A DNA stretch of 64,000 nucleotides, taken from the NCBI GenBank assembly GCA_963921825.1, contig OY997593.1, positions 58,512,039 through 58,576,038 on the forward strand, in the 5' to 3' direction. The notes beneath the pieces were generated by a model. That model made no database searches. It was not told where the DNA came from and saw only the letters and a list, made by a program, of their open reading frames with translations. Shown here piece after piece: positions 47,453 through 59,600 of the stretch. The translations under genes and the position numbers were made by a program. The stretch comes from Erodium maritimum (Eukaryota > Streptophyta > Magnoliopsida > Geraniales > Geraniaceae). How positions within the stretch are numbered: the stretch's first letter is position 1; the number at the start of each line of letters is the position of its first letter.

Positions 47453-48897
47453 AACTAAGCTAGGAAACATGGTTCCCCCTTTTATGATTTATTCTTTCTT
47501 CATCTCGGAGCTTCCTCAAATCTTTATGGCATCTTTGTCTGCTCCCATTGTGCCTGAAATCTCTCCTTAACCCTAACCATAGCAAGCTGAATCCAAACAA
47601 AATCCTCGCATTGCCATCTAGAGTAGGGCCTACCCCAGCGAAATCATGAAGCAATCCTGATTGTGACTGGGACGGTCTCTATGAATCGGGGCACACCGTC
47701 AATATCCCAAGCGATCTCGCGACCATGGTTTCCTCTCCCAACAGCCCCTTCGGATTCTGATGGTGTAGATGATATCCAGAGACACTTCGGCTCTTTCTCC
47801 CTAGAGGACGATAAGTACGAGCTGTTGGATGACGGGAAAAATGATTTCCTCAAGGCGAGGGTGGTAGGTAGATGATGGCCTACCTACATGATACAAGACC
47901 GGGTCCTGACAGTCTGCCCCGAAAGACGGATGAGTTGATTTTTATGATATGTTTAGTTTAACGGATTTTTCTTTACCTAGTTCTCTTTATGTTTTCTTTC
48001 TTATCTAGGTTTTGGTTTATTCTATTGGGCATATGTTGGATTAGTTTATGCTTGTCTAAGATGCAAAATAGACTTAGTCTACGGGTCCATGAGAGTCGGG
48101 TCTCCTACGGGAGTCTCGGACACATACTGGAACCTAGGGTCTCCGACCTAGGTTATGTAACTATTTTTTTATTAAAAAGGTATGTATTCATTAAAAGCAA
48201 ATAAAATGATACAACACCAAAGAAAAGGGATAAACCCACTATAAGCCAAGGGGAGAGCTAGAGTCCCCCATTCGGGCATTGATTGACTACATGTATGAGC
48301 ACGACACCCATGGTTGTTTTCTCCTATACAAAGTTTCCATCTTCATTTCCATTTTTCTTCTTTCATTATTGTTCACCTACATCTTATGAACATTTTTATT
48401 TACGTGTTCTCTGCTAGAACCATTTGCTTATTTTTAGAAAAATGTATTTAGTAACGTTTATACACTTTTCGCCTCCTTACCAATTTTTGTAGATTCTATC
48501 TTCCACTGGCCTGATTGCTCCCTAGTGTTCGACCGATTACTTACTATTATCATATATTTCTTGAACGACCGTATACAAAAACACGTTAAAGAGGGTATGC
48601 AAAATCCCCATCTTCACCGATGAGGGTTGATTTCGTCTCGTTCGTAATAATTTGTTTTGGACTTGTAGTCCTTTGTTTTCGGGTTTTGGCCCACTAGTTC
48701 TTATGAGAGTTTCTTTGTAATCTTTGGTGTTTTTGGTCATGTCCTTCTTGGACTTGTGATTCGTACATTCTTTTCTAAGAATATATTCTAAATAAAAATC
48801 CGAGCTGATAAAAAAATGAAAGCCATAAAATTATGGAACATCACTCACAAAATTATGAAATATCAATTAAAAATTATGTAACATCACTTATAAATTA
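47453..48897. mobile_element. retroposon debris
   Basis: Contains a plus-strand GC-richer segment (47640-47880, frame with DDIQRHFGSFSLEDDKYELL) followed by T/G-rich LINE-like 3' sequence to about 48175. A piece resembling a minus-strand tail follows (tcattaaaagcaaataaaat at 48190). A plus-strand LINE 3' end lies at about 48530-48817, finishing gctgataaaaaaa. No intact protein is present and family assignment is by composition and tail only. Confidence 0.45.
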
Positions 48898-50548
48898 AAA
48901 ATATAAGGGTTATTTACGATTTGGTACCCAAATGTTTCGTCCACGAACGATATGGTACCCTTATGAATTTTTTTTCCAATTTGTTACCCAAATGTTTCAT
49001 TCACGAACGATTTGGGTTAATGTGGTTAAAAAACTAACAGACCAAAGTGAAAAGACCATTATACCCTTTATCATTTTAGTTGACTTTTGACTTAAGAGTG
49101 AAAGGACTATTTTACCCCTTGCATTTAATTTCATTAACATTTTAAGTAATCATTAAAATAATAATAATAATAATTAGTTATTTAAAAATTAATTGATAAT
49201 TAATTTCATTTTTATAAATAATTATTTTTATTTTTATATTTACTTATTTTTTTAAATATTTTATTAATTGTATTATATAATTATTAAAATAATACTAAAT
49301 TTTATTCTTTTTCAAAAATTGCTTTAATATTTTTTATTTCTAATAATTATTATTTTTGAAGAAAAATATATTAATTTTTTTTTAAAATATTTATTTTATT
49401 AGATACTCGTAATCAGATTAACAACATGATTAACAAACCCATCAGATACTCGTAAGCATGATTAACAACATGCTTTAATACTCGTAATCAAACCCATCAC
49501 AACCTGATGAACAACTCGTAATCAAATTTCATATTGAACAAAGAATTCATGTTTCAGATTAACAACTCGAGATCTAGAAATCAAAGATAATTTCTCAAAT
49601 TCCATGTAGCAACCCCAATCCCAGAAATTAACAACTACATCGCAGCAAAATCAAAAATCACATCATCAGCGAGTATTATTTCTACAAAAATCTAAAACTA
49701 CTTCTAGTGTCGGCCTCAATCCTCATCTCGTCCCCGAGAGCCCTATTTCAATCCTGAAGTCGAGATGATGTCGGCGCCGGACATTCGCCCAAGACAAGTG
49801 TGGGCCGATCCTTTGCTCCGAAGAAATCAAATAAGCAGCAGTTACGAGAAGAAGCTTAAGGGATGAGCGTAACCTGAACCTTTGCTTCACAAGCTTCACG
49901 CCGGTCGGCCGGAGACGCGACGGATCTGCTTCACCGCCTCTTCCAATTTCTTCCCTCACCACAGATCTAGGTCGAGTCTTGGATGATGGCGGCGCGATGA
50001 CCTCATAAAGTTTAAGATAGATTTGGCTCCTATATGCCAAAAAAGCTTGGATTTGGCACTTGTTGTTGACGCGTCGTGAAGATTAAAGAGAGGATGGGGA
50101 TGAAGATGAAAGAGAGGAGGAGGATGAAGATGAACGAGAAGATGAGGATGTTATAGATTAGGTCAAATGATACACATATGTAGTAAGAAAAAGTGTTTTG
50201 TTTTATAATTATATTGTTTATTAAATTAAATCAATTTATTAATTTTTCTATTTCAGTTTTTTTATTTAATTATTTCTTGTAACTAAGGGTACAATGGTAA
50301 TTTTATGCATCACATTGATAAGGTTAAATTGAAAAAGGGTAAAATCGTCATTTCACACTTCATTTACCTGCACATGGGGTCACCTGACTTCATTAATGGA
50401 ATATTCCGTTAACTTTCTAACGGAATATGCCACTTCCGTCCGTGGACAAATCATTTGGGTACCAAATTGGTCATTTGAAACATAAGGGTACCAAATTGTT
50501 TGTGGACGAAAAATTTAGATACTAAATCGTAAATAACCCAAAATATAA
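48898..50548. mobile_element. Mutator-like inverted-repeat element, copy F (1633 bp)
   Basis: The element is 48907-50539, with a perfect 9-base duplication aaaatataa at 48898-48906 and 50540-50548. Ends read GGGTTATTTACGATTTGGTA and its close match in reverse complement. The arms repeat gtttcgtccacgaacga and ggtaccctta, and reach gttaactttctaacggaata. A GC-rich block (about 49700-50050) with a minus-strand frame lies inside an otherwise AT-rich element and may be captured host sequence. There is no transposase. Confidence 0.92.
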
Positions 50549-50847
50549 TATAAAACAAAATTTGTGCCAACAAATATTCAAAAAAATCATATTTTTGAAC
50601 AATATTTTTTTATATTAAAACAAATTTCCGAACCGTACAAAAAATATCAATCATCATTCCAACTAAAAATGTTATAACAACTACTAAGGTGTAAATCCAG
50701 TTTAGTTGTCTATTGCTTCAAACCATCATTTAGCACAACCAATTTCACAATTTTATTGTCTTTATCCTCCAAATATAACTTCAACTTTTACATTTTAGCT
50801 TCTATAACATTTTTTGTCTGTGTACAAGCACATTTTCTCCACCTCTA

Positions 50848-52210
50848 TGTTTTTTTATCAACAAAAAAAGTTTAAATTGAAACCTCTCATGAGGAGAAAG
50901 AGAAGTACAAGATCATGTCAAACTACAGACCCCGAAAGCTCAAAATTGGACTCCGTCAATTGTAAGGGAAAGAAAGAACAACAACCAGAAGAGTACAACC
51001 TAGAGAATTCAACCCGAAGAAGGTGCAACTCAGAACTTCAACAACAAAGGACTTACAACCACCAAAAAAACAGAAAACAACGAACTAATAACCACAAGTC
51101 TTAAACTTGGAAACCATAACCAAGAAACACTAAGAAAACAAACAAAGAGAAAGCCTTAAACCTGGATTTCACTACCATTAAGCACAAGTAAACCATAACA
51201 GGATCCAACTGCTCAAAATCTAGTCCAAATCTCAACCCAAAACCTTAAAAGGAACTATAAAACTCACAACTCATTAGGACCACAATCCCCTAAAAAAGGC
51301 AACGACAGCCCTAGCATATGTCGGCGACCAGGACCACAACAACAGAGACTAAACCGATCGAAACCCATTTGAACCCAAAAACCTAACTACTCTGTCGAGT
51401 GGCTTCAAAACAGGCAAAAACCCTAAACCTTCACCGAAAGCCAACCCCATAACTGGCGAGCCTGAGCCAACTACGTGGACGGGAAGAACAGAAGACCAAC
51501 TCGATAAAGGAAGAAAGGAAGGTAGGGGGAGAGATTGAACCTGAAGGACGTATGGGAGAGACACTACACCACGAATCAAAGGAACCCCACCAGATCGTGC
51601 GACCAACACCAAGAGAAAGCCCAAGGGAGACCAAAACACGGCGGCAGAGAGCTGGAACAGGCGGGGGAGAGCCCGAGAGCAACCAAACACCCAGAACCGT
51701 AGATCTATCCTCCAATGGCCAAATCTACAAGTGACGCCCCCATACGCGAGAATTCGACCTCCACAACAACGATAACAGGAATAAACCACCACGATCCTTG
51801 CCGAGTCAACGAGGAAGCGCGTCCTACTACTGATTTTGAAGAGTAAAGTCAAAGGCAAAGGGAACCGGTCACCCAAGCGACGTCGAGAAGAAAGAGAAGC
51901 TAACGCGAAGAGTTGGAACCACCATAACACCAACGAACCCAGATCTGCAAAGATCCCCACTTGAGGAGGAGGGGGAGGAAGTCCCACGACCATATTTGGA
52001 AGCGGGTCGTCGAAGAAGAAATAAGGTAGACTCGTAACAACGTTGGAAGGGAGAGAGAGGAGGGAGACGGGAAAAGAGGTAGGGGGAAGAGGAAGAAGGG
52101 AACAGGTAAAAGGAGGGAGGTTTGATAATGACCTCGGTGGCTGAAGCCACGAGACCACCGTCGAAAGCGGTGGCGAAAAAAGGCTAGGTTAGAAAGAAGG
52201 GAGAGGGTTT
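50848..52210 (-). mobile_element. minus-strand retroposon, 5' region type
   Basis: The plus strand starts with a T tract then atcaac, i.e. a minus-strand tail gttgataaaaaaa. The sequence after it (aaacctctcatgaggagaaa) resembles 28947-28970 (aaacctcttatgaggtgaaa) in the other minus-strand LINE. The region 51220-52200 is GC-rich with long but low-complexity minus-strand frames, one of about 269 codons starting on a non-ATG codon. No enzymatic domain remains. The target duplication is uncertain. Confidence 0.6.
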
Positions 52211-52537
52211 TCTAGAGAGAGATTGGATTTCTGTCCTCTATCCCCATGGCTGATTATAGCTTTTACAATTTTGATCCTCAGACGAAACCTATTGCCAAAT
52301 ATACAAGTTTCGAGATCAACTAAATAAAGAAAATATTGCATTGCGATTCATCCTACTATAAGAAATTTTTTTAAAATTTTAAAAGTTTGACTAATTCAAA
52401 ATGTTATAATAAAGTATCTCTACATCTAAACAATAAACCGTGACCATGACAAATTATATCTTCAATGTCACATGTATAAGTTAAATATGAGAAAGAGAAA
52501 AAGTTAACAAGGAAAAATTCAATTATAGTATAATTAT

Positions 52538-53565
52538 AAGTTCTATCAAAGACTTAAATTCACCTAAAAACACTCTCAACTAGGGATTGAGAACTCTCAA
52601 CCCTAGCAATCCTCCATGATGCCGTCACCGTGTTCTAGGGCGTCATCGGAAGTTCGAGCATCTATTGCTCTTATCTTGGAAGCTCTAGCCGGATCGCGTG
52701 CACCAACGACTGCGTCGCAATCCGATCTTGTGGTTGTTGTCGTGCAACCTTCCATCGATGGAAAAGCTCTCTCCATGTCAACTAGGGTTTCGTTCGCGCA
52801 ACTTCTAGTCACTGCGCCGTTGGCTCCCCCTCGCCACCAACGACGTGCCTCCAATTTCTGCTCCCGTCGCCCTTGTTACCCTGAAGGTTGCCACCTGTTT
52901 TTCTTCGATATCAGTAAATCTCCCCGCCTTGGATCCCCTCCCTTGAGTAGCAACCGCCGCCTCTAAAGTCGTCATCGGCGTATCCACCACCTTGGCCTCC
53001 ACCGATGCCTCTTCCTCGGCCCATGATCGTTTGGTTCCAGCTTATTTTATTTGTTTTTGGTCTTTTTTGCAAGGTTGATGATAGGCAACCTGGGCTCCAG
53101 GGACCTACTCTAGGAGGGGTCCCTGGGACAAGCCGTCACTCCCAGCCAGACTGTCAGGTTCAAGTTTGGTAACTAATTTGACAAAACGAGTCCTTGGAGA
53201 GTATGGACCAAGCAACGTTTAGGCCCTACTTTGAGCTGTTCTTGGCAGTTTGAACCTTTAGGATTTAATTTCTGTTATAGTTTTGGTTTCAATTCCTGTT
53301 TTAGTTATATTTTTGTTTGTTGTTGCTAAAACCGTTTCTTGTTGGATCGGTTCATATATAAGGATAGGGACATACGTTCCCTCCTTCAAAACAAGAGACT
53401 AGCTCTCAATGTGTTAGAATAACTACAAACAAGGCCTCCTCCTGGCTTGCAAAAGAAGCTCGTTCTTTGTCTATTTTTCAGTGGTCAGGGTTGATGCACT
53501 CCATTATATTATGCAATTCGAACATTAATACAATCTATAATTTATTCTCAAAAAAAGTTCTATCA
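52538..53565 (+). mobile_element. short non-LTR retroposon with 11-bp TSD
   Basis: aagttctatca occurs at 52538-52548 and 53555-53565, the second after an A tract (ttctcaaaaaaag). The 1.0-kb insert has an open region at 52616-52966 with STRVSFAQLLVTAPLAPP, which resembles the start of plant LINE ORF1 proteins, and a 3' part without enzymatic domains. It is non-autonomous. The segment around 53340-53400 (tatataaggatagggacata) looks promoter-like. Confidence 0.75.
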
Positions 53566-53690
53566 TAGCAAGAGTAACCAAAATGTAGACTTCATAATTT
53601 TTTTTATTGTACTCCTATAACATATAACTAGAATTCAGTTTTCCTAGTACAAGGGCAAAGTTTAACAATGCTATAAAACTACGTAGTCAA

Positions 53691-54517
53691 ATTTCAAATG
53701 TCTATTTTTTAAAGGAACTAATTCATTAATAATTGGAAAGTAGGGATAAAACAACCATTACATAATGTAGGAAAAAGTTTCATGAGTTCCAGATTATAGT
53801 CCGAGACCTTCATTGAAGAACAAGTGTATCGACGTTTTGGACTTATGGAAACGGTCTACTTTCCATCATAGATTAATACCAAAAAAAATAACACGGAGGA
53901 CATAGAGGCCCAACAACTCGAGTTTGTATAGGTAGCATATAGGCCTTGTAAAAAGAGCATGTTACTGACATAGTGGGGATCACCTCGAGTGTTGGGTGGT
54001 AGTTTCTTTCCTCTAGAACAACAAGGGATGTCCCGTCATGTGGAGGATGACCAAGGGATCATGACCGATTATGATTTAGAATAGTCCTCTAACCCACTGT
54101 TCTACACCCTGCCCTAATTCTCATATCTTCTGGCGAGGCTGTTTCGCAGATTTCGCCTTGTAGTACTTATGGAAGAGCAATCGGTCCGTAGGGGCGTAGC
54201 GATACCGAGTGTCATCTATTGTCGGGACTACTCTCGCCAACACGACTATATATCCTCCTCATCATCGTGATCTTCCAACAAGACAAGTCCCATCTTGGAG
54301 AACTCAGACACGGTCCTCCATCTTATCGTATTGTGGGTTAGGTGGCACAGATAATGGTGCTCCGAAAAGAGAGAAATGGTGATGAATGAGGGAAGCAGAT
54401 GAGAGGGGAGCGGAAAGAGGTATGGCGATAAAACCGGTTTCAAATGGAAACCCTAAATATTCCATTTCTTGTTTTGGGAGAAAGAACAGAGAAGAACTGA
54501 ATACATTTCGAATGTCT
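53691..54517 (-). mobile_element. minus-strand retroposon, about 0.8 kb
   Basis: atttcaaatgtct at 53691-53703 and atttcgaatgtct at 54505-54517 (one mismatch) bracket the insert. The left copy is followed by a T tract, as expected for a minus-strand poly(A) tail. A minus-strand open region (54246-54443) is Ser/Pro-rich and LINE 5'-like. It has no enzymatic domain. Confidence 0.65.
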
Positions 54518-55600
54518 TTATTCTTCTATATTTAGTTTTCCCACAAGCTATTTAAAATTGTGAGCAATATAAATTAATTATTTAATGTTGTTTCCCATTC
54601 ACATTATCAATATATGTGAATAATTTACACACGACTCTTTTGATGTAGAACTTTTGTTATTAATGCCTATAAACTTAACTAACTCAATATGCAATAACAG
54701 ATAAGAAAGCTAAACAAACATTTTTTTGTCTTTTTCTCTCTAGCAGCAAAGACAAAAGAGCTCAAACCCTGACGGCGGGGACTCTCTCCCTTTTGTTTTC
54801 TTATTTGTTTTTCATTTTTTTTCTCCTATGAAGTTATCTCGTTATGCCTCCCGATTTAGGATTAGCATAATCGAGCTTCGGCGTTGGATGAAGTCGATTT
54901 ATGGACTACCTGTTTGAGTGAAGTTGTGTTATGGACTGCCCTTATGGGTGAAGTCGCTTTTCGGGCTGCCCTTTTGGGTGAAGTCATGGTGTTTTGATCT
55001 GTTGATGTTCTTCGAAGGCTAGAGCGATTGGATTCGGCGAGCAGTATCGATGCATCCACAACATGCTCCGTCTTTCTTACCACATTTAAACCAAATCCTA
55101 TCACAGGGAGGGACATTTAATATGACCCCGACGAATCAAGACGACTGGTCGACAATACCAGAACACCCTTTTCATTTATTCTCAAATCATAACTCTGAAC
55201 TATAAACTTTTTATGTTACTTACTAAACGACCGTTAAACTTTTGGACGGAAAATACTAAAGTTGTGGTCAACGTTACTACATGACAATTTACATTTACTT
55301 GAGTTATGATTTAGTAATAAGCGAAAAATGAGGGTTAAAACATGGAGTAACCCCTACACCTTAAAAGGGTGAACGAAATACAAAAAATTTCGACCGCAAA
55401 CAATACTTAGGGTAGTTTTTGACAATTTGTAGTAAAAATATTTTCCAATAAAATTACGATCATGCCATCAGTCAGACCTAGTTAGATGAGACACCAGTCC
55501 AGTAGGCACGCTCATACCCACCTTACCGCCGCGACACCGTAGTTGCTTCCGCCGCCAGTCACAACCGCTCGGGATTGCTTTCTACATCGCCGGTGACACC
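54518..55600. other. intergenic region upstream of the TRM9-like gene
   Basis: Mostly AT-rich. Around 55129-55172 it shares short words with 9815-9860. Around 55370-55440 there is aaatttcgaccgcaaacaat followed by agggtagtttttgacaattt, a lone arm-like relic of the 9-bp TSD elements. A minus-strand frame at 54862-55116 has repeated AVHxTTSxKxxxHK-like words and no recognised family. Confidence 0.45.
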
Positions 55601-55988
55601 CACTCATTCTGTCGTTGAGGTACTGTTCTTCTCTAATTTCTAGCCCCCTTTCTACTTTAATATTTCAATTATGTCGTTTCTGATTCACATAAGTGCTCTG
55701 ATTTGGATGAACGTTGCCATTTTGCGTTGTTAGTTTGATTTTGCTATTGTGATGGTTTTGATGAGTGATTAAACTCATTGGATCCACTGGATAATACTGT
55801 GATTTTCCTTAAGGGCTTTGTTTCCTGTCACAGTGTGATGCTTTGCAAATTGTTTATTGTAAATCGAGAAATTAGTTGTGGGGGATAGATAGAGGATGAA
55901 AGAAATATCATTTGCGAGATGCAGGTTTATGGTCTATAAACTTATTAGCCTTCTTTTGTGTGATGGGCAGATATGATTTGCCAGGTTC

Positions 55989-58506
55989 ATGCTCTCTAAA
56001 GTTCACGGAACAAGTAGGTACCTTTCTTTGTTTCCAAGCATTGGTGATCAAGCTTTCACAAGAATCTTACATACCATGAAAGAAATTAAAGTAAAAGCTG
56101 CGTCCGTTTCAACGAATGAGGATGGTGAAGGTTCGTCTGTAAGTGTAACGTTCACACCTGAAATAGAGAAGAAGTATGTCCATCATGTATATGATGCTAT
56201 TGCTCCCCATTTCAGCTCAACCCGATTTGCTAAGTGGCCAAAAGTTGCAGCTTTTTTGAATTCATTTTCCTCAGGATCTCTTGTACTGGATGCTGGATGT
56301 GGGAACGGGAAGTACTTGGGTTTAAATCCTAATTGCTTTTTTATAGGATGTGATATTAGTGCCCCACTTATCAAAATTTGTGCCGATAGAGGGGGTGAAG
56401 TTTTGGTCGCTGATGCTGTTAATCTTCCTTATAGAACTGGTTTTGGTGATGCAGCTATATCTATAGCTGTGTTGCATCACTTAAGTACAGAGAAAAGAAG
56501 GAAGAAAGCGATTGAGGAATTGGTTCGGGTTGTGAAAAAGGGTGGTCTAGTTCTGATTACAGTTTGGGCTGCAGAACAAGAAGATAAATCATTACTTTCC
56601 AAGTGGACTCCACTTAACCAAAAGTATGTAGAAGAGTGGATAGGGCCGGGCAGTCCTCGTGCCCGTTTACCTTCAGCCGTCTCTTTAGATAGTATTCCTG
56701 AATGTGATGGGAATAATCTAGGAGGAGAGCAAGCAAAGCATACCGTGGAGAATGTAGATGAGTTGCCACAAGTTGGGGATACGATCTCTAAGAGTGAGGA
56801 TGATAAAAGTATGGATAACCAACAAGAGTATTTTGTTCCATGGCACTTGCCTTATCATCGTGCTGAAATTGGGGGTGCCTCTGCCTGTGCTTTAGCAAGT
56901 GGACTGGCAAGGAAAGATGATAAAAAGGGTGCTGTTGTCTACAACAGATATTACCACGTCTTCACTGAAAACGAGCTTGAGAGGTAACACTTCATTATGT
57001 TATTATGCATATGTAGTAATCTTATATCTTTCATTTTTGTCACCACTTTACTTTATATTTCCTCCATCCCAAATAAGTATCCTATTTGACTATTTGCAAA
57101 AACTAGGCATTCAAATTTTAGTGCTTAACTTTCCACCTCCATGCACTCGATGCATACTCAAGTTGTCATGTAATTAACTTGTGAATGAATATTACTGGTG
57201 ATTCATGCCTAATTAACCAACTAAAATGTAAATTAACTATTTATATTGGGATAACATATCAGGAAAGTAAAACACCTATTTTGCGACTATGGAGTGTCAC
57301 TTTTGCAAGGAATCAGTGTTATATTGACAGTAATATACCAAATCCCTGGAACTTTAAGATAACATGTACTTGTTATTATTTGAGTAAAAATGCACCACCA
57401 AGATATATGTCATATGACTACTGCATCTTGCGTCATATTACCAAAATATTTTGATGATTCATGTGGACGAATTAAAATTTAGTGACAATATGAAAAGATA
57501 TTTGGGCGAATGATGTACATACTATAGCTGTTGATCACAACAACAATGTTTGTGAAATGTCCAATATTTGTTGTTGTTTTCCTGTTACTACTATGTAAGA
57601 TAGGGTTTATGTTGATGATAATGGAGGTTGAATTCAAGTTATTTACATCTTCCTTGTCCACTGCATGACAAGTCTATGGCTTGATTGCATTTCATGGGTT
57701 TAAGAGTGGGACGCGACTTGTCTGTCAAAACAGCTAGTCGAAAACATATAATGTGGGAGCTAAGAATGCTAGGTATCTTTCTAGTAGTACGAGGAAGAAA
57801 AAAGATTGGAACAATGAGGCTATCCGAGCTACTATTGGTAGCTTCAGCATATGAGGGAAACCCATTCGAGGGGGTTTCGACATGCTGGAGTATGGAGCTA
57901 ATGACCCCATTCAGCAAGAGATAGAATTTAATAAGAAGGAACTTGAAAAGTAGAGTTAAACTTACCTTAACATCGTATAAGTAATAAGCCAACACTAGAT
58001 GTGATGAAATGGAGAACAACACAAGTAGAGTCCCAAGTAGTTTTGCTAACGGAGATTCATACACCCAAGCCCACCTCTTTTGGGAATTTGCTTTGCTGTT
58101 CTTTAGGATGAAATAATTTCAAAAAAAGGGCTGTCTTTGCAAGCTGGTACCATGTACTAAAAATTATGGTAAGTTGGTACCTGTGGTTTGATTTTTTGCA
58201 CTGTTAGTAACGACGTTAAAAAAAATCAAGGAAACGACAATTTTGCCCCCATAGAAATAACAGAATTTAATACTTCAAAATTTAGATAATTTTTTTTATT
58301 CAAGTGAAAAATTGGTATTTATTTTGTACTATTTTTTTGGGAAATATCCCTTTTAGGATCAATGTCCCTTTTCACCATCAAATCTTCATGGTGATTCATT
58401 TTCATAAACTTTTTGCAGGCTAGTGGTTGGCATGCCCAATGCTGTAGTTATTGATCGATTTTATGACAAGTCAAATTGGTGTATCGTGCTCAAGAAGACA
58501 TCATGA
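55989..58506 (+). CDS. TRM9: TRM9-like tRNA wobble-uridine methyltransferase
   Basis: Exons 55989-56983 and 58419-58506 encode 360 residues. It is a class I SAM-dependent methyltransferase: motif I VLDAGCGNGKYLG (about 99-111), FFIGCDIS (117-124), VLVADAVNLPYR (138-149) and ISIAVLHHLSTEKRR (157-171), then GGLVLITVWAAEQE. The C-terminal motif EYFVPWHLPYHRAE, the NRYYHVF block and the exon-2 ending FYDKSNWCIVLKKTS are typical of TRM9/ALKBH8-type enzymes. These make the last methylation of mcm5U at tRNA position 34, acting with TRM112. The first 29 residues could be a leader; Met30 (MKEIKVKAAS) is an alternative start. A leader intron (donor about 55617, acceptor about 55970 or 55984) is likely. 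The single coding intron is 1435 bases and has transposon remains. Confidence 0.93.
57480..58410. other. TRM9 intron content
   Basis: The segment 57600-58080 differs in composition from its surroundings, and on the minus strand has an open frame of about 141 codons starting on GTG (LAKLLGTLLVLFSISSHLVL, hydrophobic). No homologue is recognised; it may be an insertion. From about 58135 the words aagctggtacca and taagttggtacc, followed by ttagtaacgacgttaa, resemble one arm of the 9-bp TSD elements without a partner arm. Confidence 0.4.
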
Positions 58507-59140
58507 GAAAACGAACTTGCAAACTTTCTGGGGAGTGCTTACAGATTCATATATGGAATCATGGAGGACAATCAATTTCAAACCTATTTGGAAACACTGC
58601 TGTTGTTGGAAGTTGCGAGCTGTAATGTGAACTTCTGTGCAGATTTATTTCCTTTTATCTATTTGGCAGAGCCTGTTGGGAAACATGTAACTTCCCAACA
58701 CAATGTGATCAGCTTTGCTAGATTTTATCTGAGAAAACAGAGAGAATTGTATTTACGGAGGTTCCAATGCATTGTGTTACTTAGTCCAACAAGCCGATAA
58801 TTGATACTCCATGCATAATTAATTTATGGCAAGAACGTTAAGAGGACAAATCGGTTAAAAACTCCTCTTATACTAAACTGTGAGAACTCATCTTAGATTC
58901 TTAGCCATACACCTATAATCCAACATTCATCAAGATGCTGCATTATCACCTTAATTCCACCCCAAATACACGTTGTTTTCAGCCTTTTCCACACAAGTAA
59001 GAGCATAATTGTTATAGTATGGTGTCATGTGGGCAAATGTCTATTTTTTTTATTACCAATTCACTCATTTAATTTTTCCATTTTTATTTGAATTCTGATT
59101 AGTTTCAAACGTGCACTAATATTTCTCTTTTTCTAAGAAC
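58507..59140. other. TRM9 3' UTR and spacer
   Basis: Follows the TRM9 stop. A short open frame (58561-58800) has no recognisable family. The rest is AT-rich. Confidence 0.45.
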
Positions 59141-59159
59141 TATCTATCAAGTAGCATAT

Positions 59160-59600
59160 TGAATATATTTTGAAGCATGAAAATAAAAACTTATATCGGG
59201 GTGATAAAAATAATGTTGAGTGTTGATAAATCTTTATTAATAAATGTTTTATATCGGTGTATCAAACTAGTGTTAAATGTTGATAAAAACATGTACTGGG
59301 GTGATAAAAAACAAGTGATGAAGTGATAAAAAACATGTTCAATTTTGATAATCAGGGTGATAAACTAGATTTTCGTGTTGATAAAATAACATGTGATGCA
59401 GTTATAAAACACATGTAATTTAGTGATAAATATAGTGTTTAATGTTGATAAAACTACCGTTCAATGTTCATAAAAAACACGTGATGATGTGATAAAAAAT
59501 CATGCTCAGTTTTGGAAAATGAGGCGATAAACCTAGTGTCTAGTGTTGATAAAATCAGTGTAAAGTGTTGATAAAATCAACGTAAAGTGTTGAGAAAAAT
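59160..59600. repeat. degenerate minisatellite with tgttgataaaa units
   Basis: About fifteen diverged copies of a roughly 25-30-base unit built on g(t/a)gttgataaa(a)acatgt, with variants such as tgatgtgataaaaa and aatgttgataaaac. Neither strand codes. It abuts the minus-strand LINE endonuclease fragment, at what would be that fragment's downstream edge. Confidence 0.75.

Noticed and set aside
51349-52158. Minus-strand open frame of 269 codons
   Set aside because: It starts on a non-ATG codon, is hydrophobic low-complexity, and sits in a retroposon 5' region. No domain is visible.
54862-55116. Minus-strand frame with repeated AVHxTTS-like words
   Set aside because: Short tandem DNA repeats (gggtgaagtcg-type) generate the pattern; no family or start context supports a gene.
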